From Maridesulfovibrio sp. (GTDB lineage Bacteria > Desulfobacterota > Desulfovibrionia > Desulfovibrionales > Desulfovibrionaceae): a stretch of 64,000 nt of DNA. Each line of letters begins with the position of its first letter. Position 1 is the stretch's first letter. Made by a program: the position numbers and the translations under genes. Positions 28,780-36,076 of the stretch are shown here, piece by piece. Location: assembly GCF_963677005.1 (NCBI RefSeq), contig NZ_OY781616.1, positions 3,582,501 through 3,646,500 of the forward strand, written 5' to 3'. A model generated the notes under the pieces. The model saw only the letters and a list, made by a program, of their open reading frames with translations, was not told the origin of the DNA and made no database searches.

Positions 28780-29934
28780 TTATTCCTGCTCTTTGATTGA
28801 TTCCGCTACATTCTGCTGCACGACCTGAGGGGCAACAGTGATGCCGGGTCTTATTTTGTTTACACCGTCTGCAATGATCAAATCCCCGGCCTCGACTCCG
28901 GAGCCGATTATGGCCGTGCTGTCTGTCTGATATTCAAGGGTGACCGGTTTTTCAACAACAGTACCGTTGGATGTCACTGTCAGCAGGGATTTGCGTCCTT
29001 GAACATCAAGGATGGCTCTGCTGGGTATAACCAGGGCGCTGTCGTATTTTTTCAGCAGGGCAACAACTTTGGCGTACTGTCCGTCGCGCAGGATTCTGTC
29101 CGGGTTGGGGAATTCAGCTCTTATGCCTAAGGTTCCTGTGGAGGAGTCCACGGCGCGGTCGGCCATGTTGAGCGTCCCGTTATGCTCGTACAGGCTGCCG
29201 TCTGCGAGAATAATCTGCAGGTTAGTCTTTTTCGGGCCTTTGCCTTCCGCTCTTCGGGTGTTTATCTCCCTCATCGCTACCAGATATTCTTTTTCCGGGA
29301 TGCTGAAGTTGACGTATACCGGGTCAATCGCGGAGATTGTTGCCAGAACTGTGGCTTCTTTTGCGATCAATGAACCGAGGTTTACCTTGGTGCGGCCGAT
29401 GATTCCTTTCATCGGGGCGTATATGCTGGTAAAGCCGAGATCCAGTTTGGCTTCTTCCACTTCCGCCCTGGCGTTGCTGACATTTGCTTCCAGAACCTGA
29501 CGGTCGGTTATTTTCGAGTCAAATTCCTCTCGGCTGACGGCTCCCTGATCAAAAAGGGCTTTGAATCTCTTGTAGTCCTTGATGGCCTTGTTGAGAGATG
29601 CCTGGCTGCTGGCCAGTTCCGCTTCGGCCTTGTTCAGGTTTTCCCTGTATGGGCGGGGATCAATGACGAAAAGCAGTTGCCCTTCATTAACCACCTGACC
29701 TTCTTCAAAGTGGCGTTCCTTGAGATGCCCCTGCACTCTGGATTGAATATCAACCGTTTTCATGGCTTCTATCTGAGCTACGTATTCACCCATAACCGGG
29801 AACTCACGCGCTTCAACCTTGATAACTTTTACCGGAACGGCCTGAGCCTGTTGCCCGGATTTGCCATCTTCGTCAAAGCAGCCGTAAAGGGCAGTAAGGG
29901 TCAGCAACAGCGCCAGGATAGGGAGTTTTTTCAT
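28780..29934 (-). CDS. RND efflux periplasmic adaptor lipoprotein (AcrA/MexA type)
   Basis: The adaptor of about 384 residues joins the RND permease to an outer-membrane channel. It has a signal peptide with lipobox (LTALYGC, Cys near 19), so the mature protein is lipid anchored. A lipoyl/barrel-sandwich region (VDIQSRVQGHLKERHFEEGQVV) is split by a coiled-coil hairpin (about 95-160), and a beta-barrel and membrane-proximal domain follow. The start was set at the Met directly before KKLPILALLL because it gives a standard lipoprotein signal; two upstream in-frame Met codons are possible. It is first in the operon with the permease. Confidence 0.92.
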   Translation of the reverse strand: MKKLPILALLLTLTALYGCFDEDGKSGQQAQAVPVKVIKVEAREFPVMGEYVAQIEAMKTVDIQSRVQGHLKERHFEEGQVVNEGQLLFVIDPRPYRENLNKAEAELASSQASLNKAIKDYKRFKALFDQGAVSREEFDSKITDRQVLEANVSNARAEVEEAKLDLGFTSIYAPMKGIIGRTKVNLGSLIAKEATVLATISAIDPVYVNFSIPEKEYLVAMREINTRRAEGKGPKKTNLQIILADGSLYEHNGTLNMADRAVDSSTGTLGIRAEFPNPDRILRDGQYAKVVALLKKYDSALVIPSRAILDVQGRKSLLTVTSNGTVVEKPVTLEYQTDSTAIIGSGVEAGDLIIADGVNKIRPGITVAPQVVQQNVAESIKEQE

Positions 29935-30116
29935 AGTTGTTCTCATCAATGTTTCCGCCATGAAAATTAATGTTTGGTTTTTAGCTTGTGAAGCATTTCA
30001 GCAGCTTGCAGTAGTTCTTTTTATGTTTTGCCTGATTACGAAACAGGCCGACATTAACTGATTCCAAATTTAAAAAAAAGTAAATTATTTTCAGGACAGT
30101 ATTAAGTTTGTTAAGT

Positions 30117-30419
30117 TTAATGATGCAGTCTGTCCTTGACCCTTCTGATTGCTTTCGGAATTTCCGCTGCGGCAGCTTCCTTCAACTGGTCGAAACCGAT
30201 TTTGAATTCGGAAGAAGGATATGTTCGGTCCGCAATGCTGGACGAGTACATGCTTGGAATGTTGTTCAGGACAACGCAGGCAATGTCGAACAGGCATTTG
30301 TCACACTGGCAGAACTCTACTTCCTTTTTATCAATGAATGCGTTGAGTTCTTCGTACACAGCCTGTTCCGCCAGGTTCACTATCTCTCCGTTACCGAAGA
30401 ATTCTTTCATGCTTAACAT
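30117..30419 (-). CDS. ComFB-family protein, possible cyclic dinucleotide receptor
   Basis: The 100-residue protein resembles the late-competence ComFB family: an N-terminal helix with NLAEQAVYEELNAFI, then a Cys group CQCDKC (37, 39, 42) and FDIACVVLNNIPSMY. In several bacteria the Cys group binds zinc, and cyanobacterial ComFB proteins have been reported as cyclic-di-nucleotide receptors. AGGGGG lies 5 nt before the ATG. It is on the same strand as, and just downstream of, a REC-REC-GGDEF gene, with a hairpin between. The pairing suggests c-di-GMP sensing, by inference only. Confidence 0.8.
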   Translation of the reverse strand: MLSMKEFFGNGEIVNLAEQAVYEELNAFIDKKEVEFCQCDKCLFDIACVVLNNIPSMYSSSIADRTYPSSEFKIGFDQLKEAAAAEIPKAIRRVKDRLHH

Positions 30420-30530
30420 GGGTACCCCCTCTTTATGACTTATTGTTTCAGGAATGAAGATTCGCTTTTTGTGTCATATAGCATATCCCGCAGGAGATGC
30501 TAAGCAAATAAATCGGTGGGGATAAAGAGA

Positions 30531-30565
30531 AGCCCCCCTGATCCGGTTCGTGGATCAAGGGGGCT
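30531..30565. terminator. hairpin between GGDEF and ComFB genes, likely terminator
   Basis: A 14-bp stem (AGCCCCCCTGATCC with GGATCAAGGGGGCT) with a 7-nt loop is followed on the minus strand by a pyrimidine-rich TCTCTTT. It lies about 84 nt beyond the GGDEF gene. The U-tract is imperfect, so some readthrough to the ComFB gene is possible. Confidence 0.7.
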
Positions 30566-30648
30566 GTTGCTTCACAATCGCGGTAACTTTAAGTTGATCT
30601 ATCATGTCTCAACTGGGTTTAAATGATCGTCCTAGGGCTAAAAGCTTT

Positions 30649-31899
30649 CTATACATCACAGTAAACTTTGTCACGTCCTTCAGTTTTAGCTTTGTAAAGC
30701 ATGGTGTCTGCCCGGCTGATCATATCCGATAAAGAGGAGCCTCTATGCTCTGTGCAGCCGATGGAAACTGTATAGGTTATTTTTTGCCCCTTGTGTATGA
30801 CAGGTGATCTTTTTACCTTTTCACGAAATGTATCAAGAAAATGGTACGTGGCCCCGGATTCAACATCGTCTAGGATTATCGTAAATTCTTCCCCTCCTAA
30901 TCGTGCTGCCAGGCCCTTTTCTCCTACATATTCAGTAAGAAGAGTTGCAAATTGCTTGAGAACAGCATCCCCCGCGTCGTGTCCGAACGAATCATTGACT
31001 TTTTTGAAATGGTCTATGTCCATGATTGCCAGAGATAACGGTAGGTTGTTTTGAGTATAGCGGCTGTAAATCTGCTCAGCGTTTTCGAAAAAGTATCGTC
31101 TGGTCCATATTCCGGTAAGAAAGTCCCTATTGGCTATATCCCTTGATTCCTGAATCATTTCGAGGGCGTCCAGGTTTGAATTTACACGGCAGAGTACTTC
31201 TTCAATGCTAGCACTTTTGTGGATGAAATCATTGGCGCCGGTTTTCAGGAATAGTGGTGCGGTTCGTGATTTGGAGTCAGATGAAAGGACAATTATGCTG
31301 AGTTCATCCATGGGCATTATTGTGCGCAGGTGTGCCGTCAGTTCTAATCCGTCCATTTCGGGCATTGTATAATCCGTGAGGACCAGTTTAATGTCCGGGT
31401 TGCTGTTGAAAAGTCGGCCAGCTTCACGTCCATTTGCTGCTGTTAGTACAGTCAGTCCTTGCCGTTGCAGGATATTGGACAGCCATGAGCGGACTGAACG
31501 AGAGTCATCAACAACCATTACTTTGATTTTTTTGTTTCTGTATACCCTGCGTACAATTTTTTCTATGTATTTGGCGTGCTCACTTTTTTTTAGCACATAG
31601 TCGACGATGTTTTTTTTGCTTATTTCGGTAAGTACAGATTCATCCAACGAAGAGGTCACCGCGATGGCCGGAATTTTGTGCTCCAGCAGCAGGTCTATTC
31701 CTTTGCCCGAGGCAACTCCCTCTATAACAATACTGCTTAAGCCGACAAAATATGTGTGCTTATTTAATAATTCTTCGGCTTTTTCGTAGGAATCGGCAAT
31801 GTCGAAATTGAATCCGCTTAATTGCAGAGCTTTACCTATGAAGGATGCCGAAAATTTGCTGGAATCAATTATCAAAGCCTTGGGCACCAGGGGCTCCAT
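30649..31899 (-). CDS. diguanylate cyclase with two receiver domains (PleD-like layout)
   Basis: This 416-residue protein has a first receiver (about 5-115), a second (about 125-245) and a GGDEF domain (about 255-415). The first receiver looks degenerate: the acceptor region reads GLSSIVIEG without the usual Asp. The second has VVDDS, LVLTDYTMPEMDG and a late Lys, and should accept phosphate. The cyclase signature is GGEEF; the residues that would form the RxxD inhibitory site are GEKG, so product inhibition of the PleD kind appears absent. No kinase is adjacent. A ComFB-like gene lies downstream on the same strand. Confidence 0.94.
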   Translation of the reverse strand: MEPLVPKALIIDSSKFSASFIGKALQLSGFNFDIADSYEKAEELLNKHTYFVGLSSIVIEGVASGKGIDLLLEHKIPAIAVTSSLDESVLTEISKKNIVDYVLKKSEHAKYIEKIVRRVYRNKKIKVMVVDDSRSVRSWLSNILQRQGLTVLTAANGREAGRLFNSNPDIKLVLTDYTMPEMDGLELTAHLRTIMPMDELSIIVLSSDSKSRTAPLFLKTGANDFIHKSASIEEVLCRVNSNLDALEMIQESRDIANRDFLTGIWTRRYFFENAEQIYSRYTQNNLPLSLAIMDIDHFKKVNDSFGHDAGDAVLKQFATLLTEYVGEKGLAARLGGEEFTIILDDVESGATYHFLDTFREKVKRSPVIHKGQKITYTVSIGCTEHRGSSLSDMISRADTMLYKAKTEGRDKVYCDV

Positions 31900-31999
31900 G
31901 ATTTGTAAATTTAGTAAATATAAAATTGTTTTAAAGTTACTTCGCTAGTAAGTGTCAATTGGTTATTAAATTGTATTATAAATTGTGGCAGTGTTTTTG

Positions 32000-32416
32000 T
32001 TATTCTCTAACACATGTCTCGCATCCGCAAACAGCATACTTGGTCGCGGTTCTGCTCTGGCCGAAAACCTGCTTGATCTTTAAGCGTAATTTCTCCAGCA
32101 GTTCGCTGTCTATTTCGGTGTCCTGGCCTTCCAGACCCATTTCAGTCAGGCAGAACGTGTGGACCGGTTTGATTCCGGCCTTTTCGAGTACTTTTTTCGC
32201 ACATGCGTTTACGCATCCGTCGATGACAATCAGATCCTGAACATTGGCGGCGTCCGCAACACAGTTGTCCAGCCCTGCTGCGATACCGGCAAGGCAGACC
32301 ATGCGTGCAAAACCGCTTCTGTTGAGTTCGACAGCCAGATCGTTGGTTGCCTGACCTGAGCATGAACATCCGGAGCAACTGACCACAAGGAATCCGGTTT
32401 CATAAGTGTCGCTCAT
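32000..32416 (-). CDS. DGC-domain putative zinc-binding protein
   Basis: The 138-residue soluble protein fits the DGC family (PF08859), named for a conserved Asp-Gly-Cys seen here in VIDGCVNAC. It has an N-terminal SCSGCSCSG cluster and a C-terminal CGCETC. These cysteines may bind zinc or another soft metal. The function of the family is not established. The start is the ATG with GGAGGG 7 nt upstream. It follows the UPF0718 permease gene on the same strand, but an intrinsic terminator lies between, so it may have its own promoter. Confidence 0.85.
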   Translation of the reverse strand: MSDTYETGFLVVSCSGCSCSGQATNDLAVELNRSGFARMVCLAGIAAGLDNCVADAANVQDLIVIDGCVNACAKKVLEKAGIKPVHTFCLTEMGLEGQDTEIDSELLEKLRLKIKQVFGQSRTATKYAVCGCETCVRE

Positions 32417-32476
32417 AGTTTCGCCCTCCATCTATAATGTAGCATATTCCGGTGCTGAATAAAACGGCTGGATGAA

Positions 32477-32507
32477 AAAAGCCCGCGCGGAAAATTTCCG
32501 CACGGGC
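32477..32507 (-). terminator. terminator after the permease gene
   Basis: A 13-bp stem with one mismatch (GCCCGCGCGGAAA with TTTCCGCACGGGC) is followed on the minus strand by TTTTTTC. It separates the permease gene from the DGC gene. Confidence 0.88.
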
Positions 32508-32528
32508 TGGAGAGGTTTGGAGGTATTG

Positions 32529-33620
32529 TTAGATCACCATATTAAACAGGTAACCGACGATAAGGATTCCAAGGCCGACGACCCCGGCAAAAACCGCAAT
32601 AAGTCTGGGCTTGAGGACTCTGCGCAGGATGACCATTTCGGGAAAGGAAAGGGCGATTACGCTCATCATGAAGGCCAGCACCGTGCCCAGGGCCGCACCC
32701 TTGCCAAGGAGGGCATCAACAATGGGGATTACTCCGGCTGCGTTGGTGTACATGGGGATTCCGAGTACAACGGAGGCCGGAACCGCCCACCATGCATCCT
32801 TGCCCATAATTGATGCCATCATGTCCTCCGGCACATAGCCGTGAATTACGGCACCGGCAGCGATGCCGAGAACGACATACAACCACACTTTGCCGATAAT
32901 ATCCCTGACTGCTTCAAGTCCGAATACGACCCGTTCTTCAATGCTCATGCGCGAATCTGCCCCGCTGTTCTGCGCCGTGGCAAGGCGTACCCAGTCTTCC
33001 ACATGTTTTTCCATGTGCAACCGGCCGATAGTCCATCCGGCTATAATCGCGATGGCTATGCCGGTGACGAAATAGAGGGCGGCCACTTTCCAGCCCATCA
33101 GTCCGTACAGCATTATCAGGGCTACTTCATTGACCATGGGGGCTGAAATCAAAAAGGAAAAAGTTACTCCGAGCGGCACGCCGCCGGTTACAAAACCTAT
33201 GAACAGCGGAACTGCCGAACAGGAACAGAACGGCGTAACCACACCCAGGAGGGCTGCAAAGACGTTACCGACGTATTCCTTGCGGCCGGCCAGAACCTTA
33301 CGGGTCCATTCAACTGTTACGAATGATCTGATTATGCCTATGCCGAAAACGGCCAGCACCAGAAGCATTAGCACCTTGGGGGTGTCATATAGAAAGAAGC
33401 GGACGGCTTCTCCAAGATGGCTGCCCGGTGTCAGTCCGGCCAGATTGAAGGTCAGATAGTCCGAGACCCCGGGAAGTTGAGAATATACCGCGTACCATAT
33501 AATCAGTCCCAGTCCGAGCACAGCCCAAAGGGCTTTGCCGCTTACCGGCAGGACCGGACCTTTTTCTTCCGGTTTGGACGCGGAAGTGCAGGAACAGGGT
33601 TTGAAATTTAGCTCTTCCAT
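32529..33620 (-). CDS. UPF0718/DUF318 family permease
   Basis: This 363-residue inner-membrane protein belongs to the UPF0718 (DUF318) permease family, which includes the organoarsenical exporter ArsP. It has about eight to ten membrane segments; the family signature TPFCSCSAVPLFIGF is near 130 and SFLISAPMVNEVALIMLYG follows. The Cys-Ser-Cys and the N-terminal FKPCSCTSAS add soft-metal ligands. AAAGGAG lies 6 nt before the chosen ATG. The gene is preceded by an ArsR-family repressor and has its own promoter with the same operator-like motif as arsR. Export of a metalloid or metal species is inferred; the substrate is unknown. Confidence 0.9.
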   Translation of the reverse strand: MEELNFKPCSCTSASKPEEKGPVLPVSGKALWAVLGLGLIIWYAVYSQLPGVSDYLTFNLAGLTPGSHLGEAVRFFLYDTPKVLMLLVLAVFGIGIIRSFVTVEWTRKVLAGRKEYVGNVFAALLGVVTPFCSCSAVPLFIGFVTGGVPLGVTFSFLISAPMVNEVALIMLYGLMGWKVAALYFVTGIAIAIIAGWTIGRLHMEKHVEDWVRLATAQNSGADSRMSIEERVVFGLEAVRDIIGKVWLYVVLGIAAGAVIHGYVPEDMMASIMGKDAWWAVPASVVLGIPMYTNAAGVIPIVDALLGKGAALGTVLAFMMSVIALSFPEMVILRRVLKPRLIAVFAGVVGLGILIVGYLFNMVI

Positions 33621-33637
33621 TGTAGACTCCTTTGTGT

Positions 33638-33670
33638 GTATTTTGCCAAATAAGAAAATTATAGACAAAT
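33638..33670 (-). promoter_or_regulatory. permease promoter with operator-like TTTGGCAAA motif
   Basis: Reading the minus strand, TTGTCT is followed 17 nt later by CAAAAT, which overlaps TATTTGGCAAAATA. The same nonamer, in the opposite orientation, lies at the arsR promoter. Binding there would block RNA polymerase. Confidence 0.55.
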
Positions 33671-33693
33671 AAAAAAAGGCGAGCGCCTTTTTG
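33671..33693 (-). terminator. arsR terminator (works in both directions by symmetry)
   Basis: AAAAAGGCG and CGCCTTTTT form a 9-bp perfect stem around two bases. It begins 5 nt beyond the arsR stop codon and has a T-run on either strand. Confidence 0.85.
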
Positions 33694-33697
33694 GTTG

Positions 33698-34027
33698 TTA
33701 CAGTTTTTTCAATGAATTTTTTACGTATGCCCTGGCCTGCTCTTCAAATTGTTTGCTGAAAAAGTTTTCCAGACATCCCAAAAATCCGGGCACACACTCC
33801 ATGGCAAGGCTGTAGTAGACATTGGTGCCGCTTTTTCGCTGCTTGAGCACTCCTGCTTCCTTGAGGATGGAAAGGTGCTTTGAAACCGTTGAAATATCGC
33901 GTCCGACTACCGGGACTATATCGCATACGCAGAGTTCGCCGCTGCAAAGCTTCTCAACTATTGCCAGCCTGCTTGGATGTCCCAGCGCCTTGAACACTTT
34001 TGCCTTTGCTTCAAGATTAAGCTGCAT
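33698..34027 (-). CDS. ArsR-family metalloregulator
   Basis: The 109-residue winged-helix repressor has the ArsR layout: KVFKALGHPSRLAIVEKL, then CSGELCVCDIV with the ELCVCD metal-site motif in helix 3 (Cys residues near 28, 33, 35), the recognition helix STVSKHLSILKEAGV and the wing RKSGTNVYYSL. ELCVC sites of this kind bind arsenite, antimonite or other soft metals and release DNA. AGAGGTAGT precedes the ATG. It probably represses itself and the permease through the TTTGCCAAA motifs at both promoters. Confidence 0.94.
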   Translation of the reverse strand: MQLNLEAKAKVFKALGHPSRLAIVEKLCSGELCVCDIVPVVGRDISTVSKHLSILKEAGVLKQRKSGTNVYYSLAMECVPGFLGCLENFFSKQFEEQARAYVKNSLKKL

Positions 34028-34046
34028 ACTACCTCTTTAAGTTTCC

Positions 34047-34084
34047 TTTTTGGCAAAATATAAAAATAAAATTTGTTTTGTCAA
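34047..34084 (-). promoter_or_regulatory. arsR promoter with operator-like TTTTGCCAAAA motif
   Basis: On the minus strand a consensus TTGACA is followed after 18 nt by TATTTT, which runs into TTTTGCCAAAAA. The motif overlaps the -10 element, a normal place for an ArsR repressor. Confidence 0.62.
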
Positions 34085-34300
34085 GTCTTGCTGATGGCAG
34101 AGAGCATTTTGGAAAGGCGTATTTCATGAAATTGGTTAGTCCAACACGTATATTTTGTTTCTGTTCACACGGATGTCTGTGAACCAGAGCTGCAGTGCAA
34201 CCTGCTTTGTATCTATCTGGCTGAGAAAATATGCTCTGGAATCTGTGTGAGTTCAAGTGGTTTTTGTTGTGCGGTAGGTGGGGGGCGCAGAAAACAGAAA

Positions 34301-34321
34301 GGCCGCGTCATTGACGCGGCC
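34301..34321 (-). terminator. terminator of the BOF-fold protein gene
   Basis: A perfect 10-bp stem GGCCGCGTCA/TGACGCGGCC with a 1-nt centre is followed on the minus strand by TTTCTGTTTT. Confidence 0.78.
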
Positions 34322-34405
34322 CTGATACTGCTGACAATTCAGTTTCAGGCTGCCTGACTTGCGGCCTTTCTGAATGCGGAATGGTTATTCCTTGTGAGGT
34401 CCGTA

Positions 34406-34747
34406 CTAGTTGAGGACGGATATTTTCTGGGCTTCGATTCCGGCGAAGACGAGGTCCTGCTCGACCCTGCCTTCAATTTCGAGTTCAGCGTTTGTGTCAG
34501 CAGGGAGGGATCCTGCCTTGGAGCTGAGATCGATAATGATTTCACCGGTCTTGTCCTGAAAAACATACTTGTTGTCGTTGATTTTTCTTACGATGTGGCC
34601 TTTGACCACTGCCTTTGTGTCCGCTCCGGAAACTCTGGCTTCCGCTACGGTGGTTACATTTTTGGCCTTGAATTCGAGAGTTTCAGAGGTTGCTGCTGCG
34701 GCCACGATAACCAGGAGTAAAAGAAAAAGTACGCTCATTTTTTTCAT
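34406..34747 (-). CDS. secreted bacterial OB-fold (BOF) protein, YgiW/YdeI-like
   Basis: The 113-residue protein has a cleavable signal peptide (KKMSVLFLLLLVIVAAAATS) and a single OB-fold domain of the NirD/YgiW/YdeI family, with VVKGHIVRKINDNKYVFQDKTGEIIIDL in the centre. It should act in the periplasm. Relatives are tied to stress tolerance and ligand binding, but no reaction is known. It is transcribed alone. Confidence 0.85.
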   Translation of the reverse strand: MKKMSVLFLLLLVIVAAAATSETLEFKAKNVTTVAEARVSGADTKAVVKGHIVRKINDNKYVFQDKTGEIIIDLSSKAGSLPADTNAELEIEGRVEQDLVFAGIEAQKISVLN

Positions 34748-35330
34748 CTCATGTTACCCGTTCCACTTGTGTGGAAGTAAAAGTTGGTTACTATTATTTA
34801 AATATATTTTTTGCCTGACTTGAACTTCGGTCAGCTTTCGGCACTGGAATTTGTCTTCAGCACCTTTCGTTGATCCGTTGATCAGTAAATATATCTCTCT
34901 GTTTGATTATGCAATCAAAAAAATGAGCACTTTGTGAAATTTTTTACAAAATACAGCTTAACCCCTCATATTGTTTATAGATATTTTTTTCACAACTGAT
35001 TTTTGGGCTTATGTATAACAATTCTGATTTAGTGTTACCACAAACAGCCGTTCAAACAGGCTGTTTGGAAGGAGGTATGCCTCATTAAATCATACTTGTG
35101 GGATCTGAAATAATAAAATATTATAGTAAGACAATATAATTTAGAATTAAATTCGTATTTGTAGTAGTATTTGTGAATATATGCCTGGTAATTTGAGCGT
35201 GTGCCGTTGTTCAATTCTGTAAAAAGGGTAACGAACTAATCCCTTCCAATATAGAAGTATTTGCTGTAAAGACATGTTTCGATCAAAAAGACTGATAGAT
35301 AAAAATAATGCTTAACCATCATATTTTGCC
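34748..35330. other. AT-rich intergenic region with one structured element
   Basis: The 583 nt lack a convincing gene. At 35038-35101 the plus strand can form a three-way junction: CCACAA/TTGTGG outside, AAACAGCC/GGCTGTTT and GTATG/CATAC inside. The junction strand contains AAGGAGGT directly followed by ATG CCT CAT TAA. It may be a small RNA or leader; it matches no riboswitch I know. Confidence 0.4.
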
Positions 35331-35975
35331 ATGAACAACACTGACCTGCTGGATATCGTTTATTCCGACCGCAAAATTGTTGTGGTCAACAAGCCCGGAG
35401 GGCTCTTGTCTGTTCCCGGTCGCGGGCCTGAAAATCAGGACTGCGTTGTCACCAGGGTGCAGAAGATGTTTCCGGAATGCCGGAAATTCCCTTCTGTGCA
35501 TCGGCTGGACATGGATACATCGGGGCTGCTTGTGCTCGGACTGACCGCACGGGCTGTGCGAGAGCTTGTGGAACAGTTTCAGATGCGTCTGGTCAGGAAA
35601 AGGTACATTGCGCTGCTTGACGGGCTGATCAAAGGGGAGAGCGGGGTCATTGAAATGGCTTTCCGGCTTGACCCCTACAACAGACCTTATCAGGTCTTTG
35701 ACCCCATTCACGGAAAGCTGGGAGTCACCCACTGGCGCAAACTGGGGGTGGAAAACGGGCGGACGCGGGTGGAGTTTACCCCGCACACCGGTCGTACACA
35801 TCAACTGCGGGTCCATTCGGCGCATCCTCAGGGGCTTGGCTGTCCGATTGTCGGCGACAGGCTGTACGGAACGGGAACAAAACCGGGGCAACTCAAGCTG
35901 CATGCCGGATACCTGCGGTTCACTCATCCGAAAACCGGAGAGGTCATGGAGTTCGAGACTGATCCGCCGTTCTAA
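35331..35975 (+). CDS. RluA-family pseudouridine synthase (catalytic domain only)
   Basis: The 214-residue enzyme isomerises uridine to pseudouridine in rRNA or tRNA. It opens with VVNKPGGLLSVPG, and its catalytic motif HRLDMDTSGLLVLG near 60-73 contains the essential Asp; GRTHQLRVHSAHPQGLGCPIVGDRLYG is typical of the RluA C-terminal core. It lacks the S4 domain of RluC/D and is close to the catalytic half of the long RluA-type proteins whose N-terminal domain is encoded separately at 22390-23142. No clear ribosome site precedes the ATG. The target uridine cannot be told. Confidence 0.93.
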   Translation: MNNTDLLDIVYSDRKIVVVNKPGGLLSVPGRGPENQDCVVTRVQKMFPECRKFPSVHRLDMDTSGLLVLGLTARAVRELVEQFQMRLVRKRYIALLDGLIKGESGVIEMAFRLDPYNRPYQVFDPIHGKLGVTHWRKLGVENGRTRVEFTPHTGRTHQLRVHSAHPQGLGCPIVGDRLYGTGTKPGQLKLHAGYLRFTHPKTGEVMEFETDPPF

Positions 35976-36076
35976 GTTCTGCTAATTGATAGAAAATTCA
36001 CAATATATTTTTGAGCCGTGCCGACCCGGCATCAGAGTTGTCTGAAACATCTGTTCTCTGATATTTGCGGAAAACA

